A DNA stretch of 64,000 nucleotides. Source: Lepagella muris (GTDB taxonomy: Bacteria; Bacteroidota; Bacteroidia; Bacteroidales; Muribaculaceae). Every line of letters begins with the position of its first letter. Position 1 is the stretch's first letter. A program made the position numbers and the translations under genes. Positions 24,129-33,800 of this stretch are shown here, piece after piece. The notes beneath the pieces were generated by a model. That model was not told the DNA's origin. It saw only the letters and a list, made by a program, of their open reading frames with translations, and ran no database searches. The DNA lies in contig NZ_SRYB01000026.1 in the NCBI RefSeq assembly GCF_004793975.1, positions 1-64,000 of the forward strand. The letters are read 5' to 3'.

Positions 24129-25919
24129 ATGAACTATACAATTATTGACTTCATCAGTCTATTAGGCGCCGTCTGCCTCTTCCTTTATGGTATGAAGGTG
24201 ATGAGCGAGGGTCTTCAGAAAGTTGCAGGCGACCGTCTGCGTAATATCCTGGGGATCATGACAAAAAACAGAGTCACCGGCATTCTTACCGGCATCGTAA
24301 TCACAGCTCTGATACAAAGTTCGAGCGCATCCACCGTTATGGTCGTCAGCTTTGTCAACGCAGGCCTAATGAGCCTCGCCCAATCCATGGCGGTCATTTT
24401 CGGCGCAAATGTAGGCACAACCGTCACGACGTGGATCATCTCCGCTTTCTCTTTTGAGGTCAGCATATCCGACTATAGCATCCTGCTTCTCGCTGTCGGT
24501 GTCCCGATGCTGTTCATGAAAAAGAGCACCTACAAATCGTTCGGTGAGTTCCTGATTGGCTTCTGCTTCCTCTTCATGGGTCTTGACCTCATCAGCAAAT
24601 ACGTGCCTGACCTGAAAGCAAATCCCGAAATGCTCAGTTTCGTGACAAACTATACTACCCTCGGATATGGTTCCGTACTAATCTTCTTCTTCATTGGCAT
24701 AATACTCACAATGGTGGCACAAAGCTCGGCAGCCACATTCGCTATAACCCTTATAATGTGTTCTCAGGGATGGATATCATTCTCTCTCGGATGCGCGATA
24801 ATCCTTGGCGGCAATATCGGTACGACCATCACTCCTATCCTTGCGTCACTCAGCGGTAATCTTGCCGCAAAACGCACCGCTATGGGGCATGTGCTATTCA
24901 ATGTGATAGGATCCATTATCGTGCTGTGTATCTTCCATCCGTTTATGGAACTGGTGGCAAACATCACCCAATGGTGCAACGGCATAAATCCACTCGACAT
25001 CGATGCCATGCAGGAGTCTGCCATGGCAGACTCCACCCTGCTTGATCCCAAAGGCGGACTCACTTCAAAAGCCCAGGCATCCGTAGCCTTCGGACTCGCG
25101 ATGTTCCCCACCGTATTCAATGCCTGCAACCTTATGATCATGATATGGTTCACCAAGCTATACGTGAAGATAGTATGCTGGATAATGCCCGCCAAGAATA
25201 AGGATATGGAGGAGGAATTCTCTCTCAAATATATCGGACGCGGAATGCTTTCTGCCTCCGAGTTAAATATAACCCAGGCACAGAAGGAGATCGTAGTCTA
25301 CGGCGAGCGCGTATCCCGTATGCTTAAAATGGCAAAGGATATCCTGCATCTTCCGGAAAAAGATTCCGCATACTCAGAGACCTACAACCGTCTTGAGAAA
25401 TATGAGGAGATCTCCGACAGAATGGAGATTGAGATCGGCAACTATCTCAACCATGTGTCGGAAGGACGTCTCAGCCCCGAAGGCAAAATGCGTATAGCCG
25501 GCATGCTACGCGTGGTGAGCGAGATCGAATCAATCGCCGATGGATGCTTCAACGTGGCAAAGACGGTGGCTCGCCAGCATCAGAACCATGTCAAGTTCAC
25601 TCCGGGAGTGTTCAATGAAATCGACAATATGTTTGTGCTTGTGGACGATGCCTTCGCCAACATGATGCAGATATTGAAAGAGATGGAGACCCCCGACGAC
25701 TCTCTCATCATAAAGGCCTATAACAAGGAGCGGGAAATCAACAATCTCCGCAACAATCTCCGAGACTCCAACATATTTAACATCAATAATAAGGAATACG
25801 GCTATCAGGAGGGTATCTTCTTCATGGATCTAATCAATGAGGCTGAAAAACTCGGCGACTACATGCTTAATGTGGTTGAAGGCGTGAAACATCAGTTCCG
25901 GCCCGCCACAGAAGCCTGA
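24129..25919 (+). CDS. Na+/Pi cotransporter family protein
   Basis: A 596-residue inner-membrane symporter. The two inverted repeats characteristic of this family are marked by the motif QSSSAST (about residue 62) and QSSAATFA (about residue 200), each followed by GANVGTT or GGNIGTT. About eight to nine membrane helices extend to residue 360. The cytosolic C-terminus (about 390-590) is helical and PhoU-like (IVVYGERVSRMLKMAKDIL, RVVSEIESIADGCFNVAKT). Expected to import phosphate with sodium; related family members can be efflux or unknown anion carriers. It stands alone between the divergent folA and the guanylyltransferase gene 63 bp downstream. Confidence 0.92.
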   Translation: MNYTIIDFISLLGAVCLFLYGMKVMSEGLQKVAGDRLRNILGIMTKNRVTGILTGIVITALIQSSSASTVMVVSFVNAGLMSLAQSMAVIFGANVGTTVTTWIISAFSFEVSISDYSILLLAVGVPMLFMKKSTYKSFGEFLIGFCFLFMGLDLISKYVPDLKANPEMLSFVTNYTTLGYGSVLIFFFIGIILTMVAQSSAATFAITLIMCSQGWISFSLGCAIILGGNIGTTITPILASLSGNLAAKRTAMGHVLFNVIGSIIVLCIFHPFMELVANITQWCNGINPLDIDAMQESAMADSTLLDPKGGLTSKAQASVAFGLAMFPTVFNACNLMIMIWFTKLYVKIVCWIMPAKNKDMEEEFSLKYIGRGMLSASELNITQAQKEIVVYGERVSRMLKMAKDILHLPEKDSAYSETYNRLEKYEEISDRMEIEIGNYLNHVSEGRLSPEGKMRIAGMLRVVSEIESIADGCFNVAKTVARQHQNHVKFTPGVFNEIDNMFVLVDDAFANMMQILKEMETPDDSLIIKAYNKEREINNLRNNLRDSNIFNINNKEYGYQEGIFFMDLINEAEKLGDYMLNVVEGVKHQFRPATEA

Positions 25920-25982
25920 CCTATTGACCAAATGAATGCGGAACCACTGCTCCGCCATTTATAACTAAAAAAACAGGACAGT

Positions 25983-27071
25983 ATGAATTCTCATCGCTAT
26001 TGCGTAATCATGTGTGGCGGTGTCGGCTCCAGATTCTGGCCTTTCAGCCGCAACGACCGCCCGAAACAATTTTTAGATTTCTTCGGCACAGGCAAAAGCC
26101 TGCTGCAACTCACTGTCGACAGGATATCGTCAGTGGTGAAACAGGAGAACATAATCCTCGTCACCAACCGTCAATATGCCGACATAATCCGCGAACAACT
26201 CCCGGCAATCCGAGAGTCGAACATACTCCTTGAACCATCCCGACGCAACACCGCACCATGTATCTGCTGGGCGGCACGACATATCTGCGCACTTGATCCA
26301 CACGCCTCTATAGTCACCCTACCGTCAGATCATCTCGTGCTGAAGGAGAAGGAGTTTGAGAAGGCTATCAGAGAAGGGTTTGAGTTTGTTGAAAACGGCG
26401 ACCGCCTACTGACTCTCGGCATACAGCCTACCGGTCCGAACACCGGATACGGCTACATACAGCAAGGTGCGCCCGAGGCATCCTATCCCGGCATAAAGAA
26501 GGTGAAATCTTTCACGGAGAAGCCCGACCTGAAGATGGCAGAGATGTTTCTGGCAAGCGGGGAATTTTTCTGGAACTCCGGAATCTTTCTATGGTCGGCA
26601 GAAAGCATACTGAAAGCCTTCGAGAAATATGACCCCGACACCTACCAGCTATTCACTCCTAATCAAGAGGGAGTCTACGGCACGCCTGCTGAGCCGGCAT
26701 TCATCGACAGCATATTCCCGAATGCCACATCTATCTCCATCGACTATGCTATTATGGAGAAAGCCGACAACGTGTTTGTAAAGACTGTAGATCTCGGATG
26801 GAGTGACCTCGGCACATGGAAAGCCCTCTATGAGGCATCCCCGAGAAATTCCGATGGCAACGTGACACAGAACTGCAAGGTGCTCGCCAACGGATGCTCC
26901 GGTACAATGTTTGCCGCCAACGGCGACAAGATAATTGTAGCCGCCGGGTTGAAAGACTATATTGTGGCAGACACAGAGAATGCCCTACTGATATATCCTA
27001 TAGCTGACGAACAGAAAATACGATTAATCGTAAATGAGGTAAAATCCAAATTCGGAGATGACTTTGTATAA
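25983..27071 (+). CDS. manC: Mannose-1-phosphate guanylyltransferase
   Basis: A 362-residue GDP-mannose pyrophosphorylase of the short type without the isomerase domain. Signature: CVIMCGGVGSRFWPFSRNDRPKQFLDF at the N-terminus, then LEPSRRNTAPCICWAARHI, TLPSDHLV, GIQPTGPNTGYGYI, FTEKPD, FWNSGIFLWSA and the late VDLGWSDLGTWKALYE. It makes GDP-mannose from mannose-1-phosphate and GTP for glycan synthesis. It is encoded on its own after the phosphate symporter and followed by an intrinsic terminator at 27146-27180. Confidence 0.94.
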   Translation: MNSHRYCVIMCGGVGSRFWPFSRNDRPKQFLDFFGTGKSLLQLTVDRISSVVKQENIILVTNRQYADIIREQLPAIRESNILLEPSRRNTAPCICWAARHICALDPHASIVTLPSDHLVLKEKEFEKAIREGFEFVENGDRLLTLGIQPTGPNTGYGYIQQGAPEASYPGIKKVKSFTEKPDLKMAEMFLASGEFFWNSGIFLWSAESILKAFEKYDPDTYQLFTPNQEGVYGTPAEPAFIDSIFPNATSISIDYAIMEKADNVFVKTVDLGWSDLGTWKALYEASPRNSDGNVTQNCKVLANGCSGTMFAANGDKIIVAAGLKDYIVADTENALLIYPIADEQKIRLIVNEVKSKFGDDFV

Positions 27072-27145
27072 GGAATATGTGATAAGGTTGCTTACACACC
27101 CTAAATATTACATATTATTTTAATAAAAATGTTTAAACATCGCAA

Positions 27146-27180
27146 AAAACAGAACGAATCTTTGTCGTTCTGTTTTTTTT
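27146..27180 (+). terminator. Intrinsic terminator after the guanylyltransferase gene
   Basis: The stem AACAGAACGA / TCGTTCTGTT with a 6-nt loop is followed by eight T residues, a textbook intrinsic terminator 75 bp after the stop codon. Confidence 0.85.
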
Positions 27181-27191
27181 AGCTACATTTG
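27161..27191 (+). promoter_or_regulatory. Promoter of the short WYL regulator, overlapping the terminator
   Basis: TTTG at 27161-27164 (inside the terminator loop), a 19-bp spacer and TACATTTG at 27184-27191 match the Bacteroidota promoter consensus. Transcription would start about 110 bp before the ATG at 27301. Confidence 0.6.
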
Positions 27192-27300
27192 CGTTCAGAA
27201 AGCAGTTATTTAAACTTATGTTTGAGATTGTGTAAAAATCTGGCACATATCAAGATTCACACATGATGCTCAAAAGTCAATCAGTTTTTACAATTTTGAA

Positions 27301-27918
27301 ATGAAACGCGACTTATTTCGAAGATATGTATGGCTCGTAGACACGATACGACATGCAGAAAAAATACAATTCGAGGAGATTGCCGAATGTTGGCTATCTT
27401 CCGCTCTCAACGAGGACAATTCCCCCTTGGCCCTCCGCACGTTTCATAACCATAGGCATGCCATCGAACAACTTTTCGGAATACGAATTGAATGTGATCG
27501 TAGCGACCACCACAGGTATTACATCTGCGGAGATCCCTATTCCAACTCCACGCTGCTGAAGATATGGATGCTTCAACGGCTCGGCTATTCCGACCTTGAC
27601 AATGATCTGCGAAAATTAGGCAAAAGAATTTACCTTGATGCCCTTCCGGAGGATAAATTCGGACTATATGACGTGGTGGAGGCGATGCACAACAACAACG
27701 TGCTGAACTTCGTGTTGAGACGACCTGACGAGAATGGCAAATTCTCTATCTTCTTCGCCCCTTACGGCATAAAATTCGTCAACAACAGATGGTACGTGAT
27801 CGGCACGAACGTCGAGACCGGAGTATTGACCGAACTGCCTCTCGACTTGCTTGCGTCTGCATCAATTACTCAGGCATCCTTCTCCCTTCCTGATGATTTT
27901 GAAATTAAAGAGGGGTGA
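27301..27918 (+). CDS. Short WYL-type regulator
   Basis: A 205-residue paralogue of the WYL regulator at 21222-22124. The N-terminal 80 residues align well (MKRDLFRRYVWLVDTIRHAEKIQFEEIAECW against MARDLISRYVWIVDTLSRYERLTREELNALW, read in segments), and both keep the RTFHxxRxAIE helix. The WYL core is recognisable (FFAPYGIKFVNNRWYVIGT), but the protein stops shortly after it and lacks the WCX extension of about 100 residues. It has its own promoter and a single-gene unit. Either a natural short form or a truncated regulator that keeps DNA binding and ligand core. Confidence 0.8.
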   Translation: MKRDLFRRYVWLVDTIRHAEKIQFEEIAECWLSSALNEDNSPLALRTFHNHRHAIEQLFGIRIECDRSDHHRYYICGDPYSNSTLLKIWMLQRLGYSDLDNDLRKLGKRIYLDALPEDKFGLYDVVEAMHNNNVLNFVLRRPDENGKFSIFFAPYGIKFVNNRWYVIGTNVETGVLTELPLDLLASASITQASFSLPDDFEIKEG

Positions 27919-28000
27919 TTTTATCCCAATAGGACCGTATTTTTTTTATTCTCCGTTATTTCTCGGTTGCGAGACTTAAATAAATATGTTACTTTTGCGT

Positions 28001-29047
28001 ATGATTTCTATTATACGCATTTTTTTCATATCCATTCTATTGCTCACTGCCGCATGCAGAAACAATTCATTTTCATTGGAGTTTGAGCTTTCGCCCGAGA
28101 TAAACGCCAATTACAAGATTGCATACTATGCATCCGACAGCAGAGGCGGAATGTTGATCGAGACGGTAGCTCCCGTGGTCGGGGGTAAAGCCGTAGTGAA
28201 AGGACGGACCGTAAGACCATCCATCGTGTATATCTCCGGAACCGGAAAAATCCCTATGGCAATATATGCCCAACGCGGACATGACATAAAAATCACAGGG
28301 AAAAGCCCTAACCCCTATTCATGGGATGTGGATGGCAACGATATAAATAAAGAACTGTCGGCATGGCGGCAACAGAATGCCGAGATCCTGGCATCTGACA
28401 ATATGGCGAAAAGGAATGAGGCTGTCGGTGAGTTCGTCATGAAGGATCCATCATCGCCCCTGTCAGCACTCTTGTTGCTCACCGAATTTTCAAGAAAAGA
28501 GAATGAACATCTTTTCAGAAGGCTATGGCTCGCTCTTGAGGATGACGCCCGCCATCCGAAATGGACCGACATGATCGGACGTGCTGACCAACCGGATAAT
28601 TACGTGAAGACGCCGGGGAAACTTAAGACAATGGCGGTAAGGTCATTGCATCATGGAATAGACACAATACGGACAGAGTCCGTGAACGCCACCCTACTTT
28701 TCTTCTGGAATTCAGGATTCGGGCAACGAAAAGAGTATGTAGATTCAATAAGAAAACTCGCCGCTGAATATCCCGACTCCACGACAAGAGTGATTGCCGA
28801 CATCTGTCTTGAAGCTGATTCCATAGCATGGAAATCACCTCTTCGTAGCGACTCGATTAAAGCCGTGATAAGAGGATGGATGCCTGCCGGGCTCGCCGAC
28901 AGCCGGCTGATTTCTCTTAATGTGACGCGTTCCCCTTTCTTCATAGTATTCTCCCCCGACGGCAACCAACGCTATCGTGGATCGGATCCTGCCGACGCAC
29001 TGTCTTCATTTCGGGAAGTGTACCCTCCCTCCAAAAAGCATAAATGA
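28001..29047 (+). CDS. DUF4369/thioredoxin-like lipoprotein
   Basis: About 348 residues from the ATG at 28001; another in-frame ATG is at 27986. The signal MISIIRIFFISILLLTAAC ends in a lipobox. Residues about 25-120 resemble the DUF4369 N-terminal domain of Bacteroidota thiol-disulfide proteins (YYASDSRGGMLIETVAPVVGGKAVVKG). The later part has thioredoxin-fold strands (NATLLFFWNSGFGQRKEYVDSIRKLAAEY and SPFFIVFSPDGNQRYRG), but the usual CxxC is missing (NSGFGQ at that position), so it is not a redox enzyme. A TACTTTTG promoter-like box at 27990-27997 overlaps the start region, leaving almost no leader. Followed by comM/yifB after 33 bp. Confidence 0.72.
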   Translation: MISIIRIFFISILLLTAACRNNSFSLEFELSPEINANYKIAYYASDSRGGMLIETVAPVVGGKAVVKGRTVRPSIVYISGTGKIPMAIYAQRGHDIKITGKSPNPYSWDVDGNDINKELSAWRQQNAEILASDNMAKRNEAVGEFVMKDPSSPLSALLLLTEFSRKENEHLFRRLWLALEDDARHPKWTDMIGRADQPDNYVKTPGKLKTMAVRSLHHGIDTIRTESVNATLLFFWNSGFGQRKEYVDSIRKLAAEYPDSTTRVIADICLEADSIAWKSPLRSDSIKAVIRGWMPAGLADSRLISLNVTRSPFFIVFSPDGNQRYRGSDPADALSSFREVYPPSKKHK

Positions 29048-29080
29048 GCCAATATCCCCAATCACCTGAATCTTATCCTG

Positions 29081-30625
29081 ATGCTCACAAAAGTATATTC
29101 CGCCTCAATACAGGGCATTGATGCATTTCCCGTCACTATAGAGACCGACGGAGGTGCCGGATCGATTTTCTCCATTGTCGGTCTGCCCGACACTGCTGTG
29201 AAAGAGAGTCATCTGAGAATGGTCTCCGCCATCACCCACAGTGGCGTAAAATTCCCCCGACGTGGAACGACAATCAATCTCGCGCCCGCCGATATAAAAA
29301 AGGAGGGTGCCGCGTTCGACCTCCCTATGGCAATCGGGGTTCTGTCTGCGCATAATATGATTCCATCCGAGCATCTCGCCGATTATATGGTGATGGGGGA
29401 ACTCTCGCTCGACGGCTCTGTGCTCCCGGTCAAAGGTGCTCTTCCCATGGCGGTGAAAGCCCGTGAACTGGGATTCAAGCGACTTATCGTGCCTGTTGAG
29501 AATGTCACGGAAGCGGCTGTCGTGAATAAGATTGAGGTATATGGGGTAAAGAATCTCATGGAAGCGATATCCCTCATTTCCGACAATTCCGACATGCAAC
29601 CCGTAAGAATCAACACACGTGAGCTGTTCGCGGCAGGAATACAGTCATTTGACCTTGACTTCTCAGAGGTGAAAGGACAAGAGAGCGTCAAGAGGGCTTT
29701 CGAAGTGGCTTGTGCCGGCGGACACAACCTCCTTATGATTGGTTCGCCGGGATCAGGGAAATCAATGATGGCAAAGCGGATACCTTCGATACTGCCGCCA
29801 CTCAGTCTTGCAGAAGCCCTTGAGACCACCAAGATACATTCGGTGGCAGGGAAGCTCGCACGCGGATCAATGCTCATGACGAGCCGTCCGTTCCGCACGC
29901 CCCACCATACGGTCTCCCCGGTGGCTCTCGTCGGAGGTGGGGCATCACCTATGCCGGGAGAAATATCTCTCGCCCACAATGGGGTCCTGTTTCTCGATGA
30001 ATTCCCGGAATTCCCTCGTCACGTTCTTGAAGTGCTGCGCCAGCCTATCGAAGACCGTATAATCACCGTGTCGCGTGCGAAATATACCGTCAACTATCCG
30101 GCATCGTTCATGCTCGTGGCTTCAATGAATCCATGTCCATGCGGGTATTACGGTCATCCCACGAAACGATGCACGTGTGCGCCAGGGGCAGTAAGCCGAT
30201 ACATGAACCGAATTTCCGGTCCGTTGCTCGACAGAATCGATCTTCAGATAGAGATACAGCCTGTGGCGTTTGACGATATGGCAGACAAGACTCCGGCAGA
30301 GAGTAGCGAGGAGATACGCAAGAGAGTAGTAGCGGCGAGAAGCATTCAGCAACTCCGGTTTCAAGGTGAGAAAGGGATACACTGCAATGCACAGATGAAC
30401 TCCCGCCTGCTCCATAAGTATGCATGGCCCGATGAGGAGGGACTCGCCAAACTGAAGGAGCGCATGACTCGGCTCAACATGAGTGCACGTGCCTTTGACC
30501 GCATCCTTAGGGTGGCGCGTACAATCGCCGACCTCGACAACTCGGAGAATGTGCTTGCCCGCCACATCGCGGAGGCAATCGGCTACCGCTCTCTCGACCG
30601 TGCCTCCTACGGCTCAGCATTCTGA
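29081..30625 (+). CDS. YifB/ComM-family AAA ATPase (Mg chelatase-like)
   Basis: A 514-residue AAA+ protein. The N-terminal about 180 residues are a Lon-protease-like fold (VETDGGAGSIFSIVGLPDTAVKES, typical of ComM). The ATPase core has Walker A IGSPGSGKSMMAKRI, Walker B LFLDEFPEF, and the Mg-chelatase insert AHNGVLFLDE preceded by RPFRTPHHTVSP. A Cys-rich loop MNPCPCGYYGHPTKRCTC follows, and the C-terminal Mg_chelatase_C region ends with ADLDNSENVLARHIAEAIGYRSLDR. Known: ComM promotes branch migration during integration of foreign DNA in transformation; the role in Bacteroidota is less clear. Probably co-transcribed with the lipoprotein upstream. Confidence 0.93.
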   Translation: MLTKVYSASIQGIDAFPVTIETDGGAGSIFSIVGLPDTAVKESHLRMVSAITHSGVKFPRRGTTINLAPADIKKEGAAFDLPMAIGVLSAHNMIPSEHLADYMVMGELSLDGSVLPVKGALPMAVKARELGFKRLIVPVENVTEAAVVNKIEVYGVKNLMEAISLISDNSDMQPVRINTRELFAAGIQSFDLDFSEVKGQESVKRAFEVACAGGHNLLMIGSPGSGKSMMAKRIPSILPPLSLAEALETTKIHSVAGKLARGSMLMTSRPFRTPHHTVSPVALVGGGASPMPGEISLAHNGVLFLDEFPEFPRHVLEVLRQPIEDRIITVSRAKYTVNYPASFMLVASMNPCPCGYYGHPTKRCTCAPGAVSRYMNRISGPLLDRIDLQIEIQPVAFDDMADKTPAESSEEIRKRVVAARSIQQLRFQGEKGIHCNAQMNSRLLHKYAWPDEEGLAKLKERMTRLNMSARAFDRILRVARTIADLDNSENVLARHIAEAIGYRSLDRASYGSAF

Positions 30626-30769
30626 AATCAAAATGCCGAATCGGTATCAGCCCCCCAAAAAAACAGTCAAAATCCACATATTATTAATATATGAGGCAAA
30701 TAAAACAGGGATTGAAAAAATTTATTGAATTTTTATTTCCCTAAATTTTTTCTTAATAAAAAAAGTTTC

Positions 30770-30777
30770 TAACTTTG
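30770..30777 (+). promoter_or_regulatory. -7 promoter box of the korAB operon
   Basis: TAACTTTG at 30770-30777 fits the -7 consensus, with T-rich sequence where the -33 box should be. It overlaps an upstream in-frame ATG/TTG region, so the true korA start is the ATG at 30835, about 50 nt into the transcript. Confidence 0.6.
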
Positions 30778-30834
30778 CGCGACAATCTATTGACAGATTG
30801 CCAGTGTTTTTTAAACCTAAATCTAACCAAACAC

Positions 30835-32688
30835 ATGCTACAGTCAACAAATGTAAAGACTATAGAGAAGGTAGTGATCCGTTTCGCCGGTGATTCCGGC
30901 GACGGCATGCAGCTCGCCGGAAATATCTTCTCAAACGTCTCGGCAGGCGAAGGTAATCTAATCTCCACCTTTCCCGACTATCCGGCAGAAATCCGTGCCC
31001 CGCAAGGCTCCCTAAGTGGCGTTTCCGGATACCAAGTGAGCGTTGGCAAAAACGTCCATACTCCCGGCGACAGTGCCGACGTGCTCGTAGCGATGAACCC
31101 CGCTGCCCTGAAAACTAATCTGAAATATCTGAAACCGGATGGAATCATAATCTGCGACGGAGATTCTTTCACGCCTGCTAATCTTAAGAAGGCTCTCTAT
31201 CAGACAGAAGATCCGATCACAGAATTGGGCATCAATCCAGACAGAATCATGCTCGTGCCCATGACCACTCTGCTGAAGCATACTCTTGCTGACTCCGGGA
31301 TGGACATCAAGGCCATCATGAAGTGCAAGAACATGCTTGCCCTCGGTCTGCTATGCTGGCTCCTCGACCGTCCGGTTGATAAGGTGCTCGCCAAACTGAA
31401 AGCTAAGTTTGCTAAGAAGCCCGCAGTATATGAGGCTAATGAGAAGGTGATACATGCCGGTTGGGACTATGGTCACAACACTCACGCATCCATGCCGACA
31501 TACCGCATAGAGACCGAAGCAACTGTGCCCGGCACATATACCGACATCAACGGTAACACCGCAACCGCATGGGGTCTTATCCTCGCATCAGAGAAAAGCG
31601 GACGCCCGTTGTTCCTCGGATCTTACCCAATCACTCCCGCTACCGACATCCTTCACGAACTTGCAAAACGCAAGGATCTCGGCGTGAAAGCATGCCAGAT
31701 GGAGGATGAGATCGCAGGCGTATGCTCTGCAATAGGTGCATCATACGGCGGTCATCTTGCCGTCACCACTACTTCCGGTCCGGGTCTCGCACTCAAGAGC
31801 GAGGGTATCGGTCTTGCAGTAATGGCTGAGTTGCCGCTTGTCGTAATCGACGTGCAGCGTGGTGGTCCGTCAACAGGTCTGCCAACAAAGACTGAACAGA
31901 CCGACCTCATGCAGGCTCTATACGGACGCAACGGCGAAAGCCCGCTTTGTGTAGTGGCTGCCGCAAGCCCGACCGATTGCTTCACTATGGCTTTCGAGGC
32001 TGCAAGAATCGCAATCGAGCACATGACTCCGGTGATTCTTCTCACCGATGCGTTCATCGCCAACGGTTCTTCTGCATGGAGAATACCGGAAGAGTCTGAT
32101 TTCCCGGAAATCAAACCCAACTTCGTGTCAAAAGAACAGCTTGAGAATGGCTGGAAACCATTTGACAGGGATATGGAGACTTTAGCCCGCTACTGGGCTA
32201 TCCCCGGCACGGAGAAAGGTATGCACCGTGTAGGCGGTCTGGAGAAGGATTTCAAGACTTCCGTAATTTCCACAGATGGTCCTAACCATGAGCACATGGT
32301 AAAGGTGCGTAAGGAGAAGATCGCACGCATAGCAAACGATATTCCCGAACTTCAAATTCAAGGCAATCCCGATGCCGACACAATATTGGTGGGCTGGGGC
32401 GGAACCTACGGACATATACTGACCGCCGCCACCGAACTCAATGCCGAGGGCATTCCGACAGCTGTAACCCATTTCCGCTACATCAACCCGCTGCCCAAGA
32501 ACGCATTGTCCGAACTCAAGAAATACAAACGCGTGATTGTAGCTGAGCTCAACACCGGTATGTTTGCCGACTATCTACAGCAGCACCTTCCCAACAAGGA
32601 GATTCTGCGCATAAACAAAATCGAGGGACAGCCATTCCTCGTAAAAGAGATTGCAGACGGAGTGAAAAAACATATAGCTGAAGCATAA
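30835..32688 (+). CDS. korA: 2-oxoacid:acceptor oxidoreductase, fused gamma-alpha subunit (KorA)
   Basis: About 617 residues from the ATG at 30835 (MLQSTNVKTIEKVVIRFAGDSGDGMQ). The N-terminal gamma domain (about 1-190) has the IRFAGDSGDGMQLAG signature. The alpha domain follows (about 215-617) with GSYPITPATDILHELAKRKDLGVKACQMEDEIAGVCSAIGASYGG and TTTSGPGLALKSEGIGLAVMAELPLVVIDVQRGGPSTGLPTKTEQ, all typical for pyruvate/2-ketoglutarate:ferredoxin oxidoreductases. With the beta subunit downstream it oxidises 2-oxoglutarate, or another 2-oxoacid, to the CoA thioester, reducing ferredoxin. Key anaerobic carbon metabolism enzyme. The gap to korB is 5 bp. Confidence 0.93.
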   Translation: MLQSTNVKTIEKVVIRFAGDSGDGMQLAGNIFSNVSAGEGNLISTFPDYPAEIRAPQGSLSGVSGYQVSVGKNVHTPGDSADVLVAMNPAALKTNLKYLKPDGIIICDGDSFTPANLKKALYQTEDPITELGINPDRIMLVPMTTLLKHTLADSGMDIKAIMKCKNMLALGLLCWLLDRPVDKVLAKLKAKFAKKPAVYEANEKVIHAGWDYGHNTHASMPTYRIETEATVPGTYTDINGNTATAWGLILASEKSGRPLFLGSYPITPATDILHELAKRKDLGVKACQMEDEIAGVCSAIGASYGGHLAVTTTSGPGLALKSEGIGLAVMAELPLVVIDVQRGGPSTGLPTKTEQTDLMQALYGRNGESPLCVVAAASPTDCFTMAFEAARIAIEHMTPVILLTDAFIANGSSAWRIPEESDFPEIKPNFVSKEQLENGWKPFDRDMETLARYWAIPGTEKGMHRVGGLEKDFKTSVISTDGPNHEHMVKVRKEKIARIANDIPELQIQGNPDADTILVGWGGTYGHILTAATELNAEGIPTAVTHFRYINPLPKNALSELKKYKRVIVAELNTGMFADYLQQHLPNKEILRINKIEGQPFLVKEIADGVKKHIAEA

Positions 32689-32693
32689 ACCTT

Positions 32694-33716
32694 ATGGAAG
32701 AGAACATGACAAAGACTTTCGCGGCAAGCGATTTCAAAAATGAACAGACAGCACGCTGGTGCCCCGGATGTGGCGACCATGCCATCCTGAATGTGCTCCA
32801 CAAGGCTATGGCTGAAATCGGAGTGGCTCCCAAAGACACCGCTGTGATATCCGGTATCGGATGCTCGTCACGCCTACCTTATTATATGAATACTTACGGT
32901 ATGCATACAATCCACGGGCGTGCGGCAGCTATATCCACAGGTCTGAAGACAGCACGTCCTGACCTTACCGTATGGCAGATCTCGGGCGATGGCGATGGTC
33001 TCGCTATCGGCGGCAACCATTTCATTCATGCATTGCGCAGGAACATCGACATAAATATACTCCTTTTCAACAATAAGATCTATGGTCTGACAAAAGGACA
33101 GTATTCTCCCACCTCCGACAGAGGTTTCGTATCGAAATCCTCACCTTACGGTACAACGGAAGATCCGTTCATCCCGGCTGAGCTGGTGTTTGGCTCACGT
33201 GGCAAATTCTTCGCACGCGGTTTCGACATATCACTCGACACCACACGTGAAATCATGGTGGCAGCCGCACGACACAAGGGCACAGCAGTGGTGGAGGTGC
33301 TTCAGAACTGCGTAATCTTCAACCACGGCATCCACACATGGCTTTCAGATAAAGAGGTACGCGCCGAAAGGACAATCACTCTCCATCACGGCGAGAAGAT
33401 GCTCTTCGGAAAGAATAATGAGAAAGGTCTGGTGCGCGACGGCTTCAACATCAAGGCAGTCGTGATAGGCGAGGATGGATACACGATCGACGATGTGCTC
33501 GTGCATGACGCCCATGCAGTCGATGACATCCTACACCGCCAGCTTGCCCTCATGGACGGACATGACCTGCCTCTGGCACTCGGCGTAATCCGCGACGTGG
33601 AGGCTCCGACATACGAACACGACGTAGAGGCACAGGTGGAGGAAGTGAAAGCCAAGAAAGGCTTCACCTCACTGAAAGATATGGTGCTCAAGACCTGCGA
33701 GACTTGGACCGTCTGA
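32694..33716 (+). CDS. korB: 2-oxoacid:acceptor oxidoreductase, beta subunit (KorB)
   Basis: A 340-residue thiamine-pyrophosphate subunit. Motifs: RWCPGCGDHAILNVLHKAM with the CxxCG iron-sulfur or structural Cys, GIGCSSRLPYYMNTYGMHTIHGRAAA, the TPP-binding ISGDGDGLAIGGNHFIHALRRNIDINILLFNNKIYGLTKGQYSPT. It lacks the two-ferredoxin extension of some larger beta subunits. An alternative start at the Met of MTKTF is possible 12 bp in. The operon ends with the intrinsic terminator at 33741-33769. Confidence 0.93.
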   Translation: MEENMTKTFAASDFKNEQTARWCPGCGDHAILNVLHKAMAEIGVAPKDTAVISGIGCSSRLPYYMNTYGMHTIHGRAAAISTGLKTARPDLTVWQISGDGDGLAIGGNHFIHALRRNIDINILLFNNKIYGLTKGQYSPTSDRGFVSKSSPYGTTEDPFIPAELVFGSRGKFFARGFDISLDTTREIMVAAARHKGTAVVEVLQNCVIFNHGIHTWLSDKEVRAERTITLHHGEKMLFGKNNEKGLVRDGFNIKAVVIGEDGYTIDDVLVHDAHAVDDILHRQLALMDGHDLPLALGVIRDVEAPTYEHDVEAQVEEVKAKKGFTSLKDMVLKTCETWTV

Positions 33717-33740
33717 ACAATATCAACAGCATAAATAGTA

Positions 33741-33769
33741 AAAAAGGCGCATTGAATGCGCCTTTTTTT
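33741..33769 (+). terminator. Intrinsic terminator after korB
   Basis: GGCGCAT, loop TGA, ATGCGCC with flanking A5 and T7 runs gives a strong stem followed by a U-run, 25 bp after the korB stop. Confidence 0.9.
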
Positions 33770-33800
33770 GCACATAATCCAAATTTACGTGCAATTTTTA

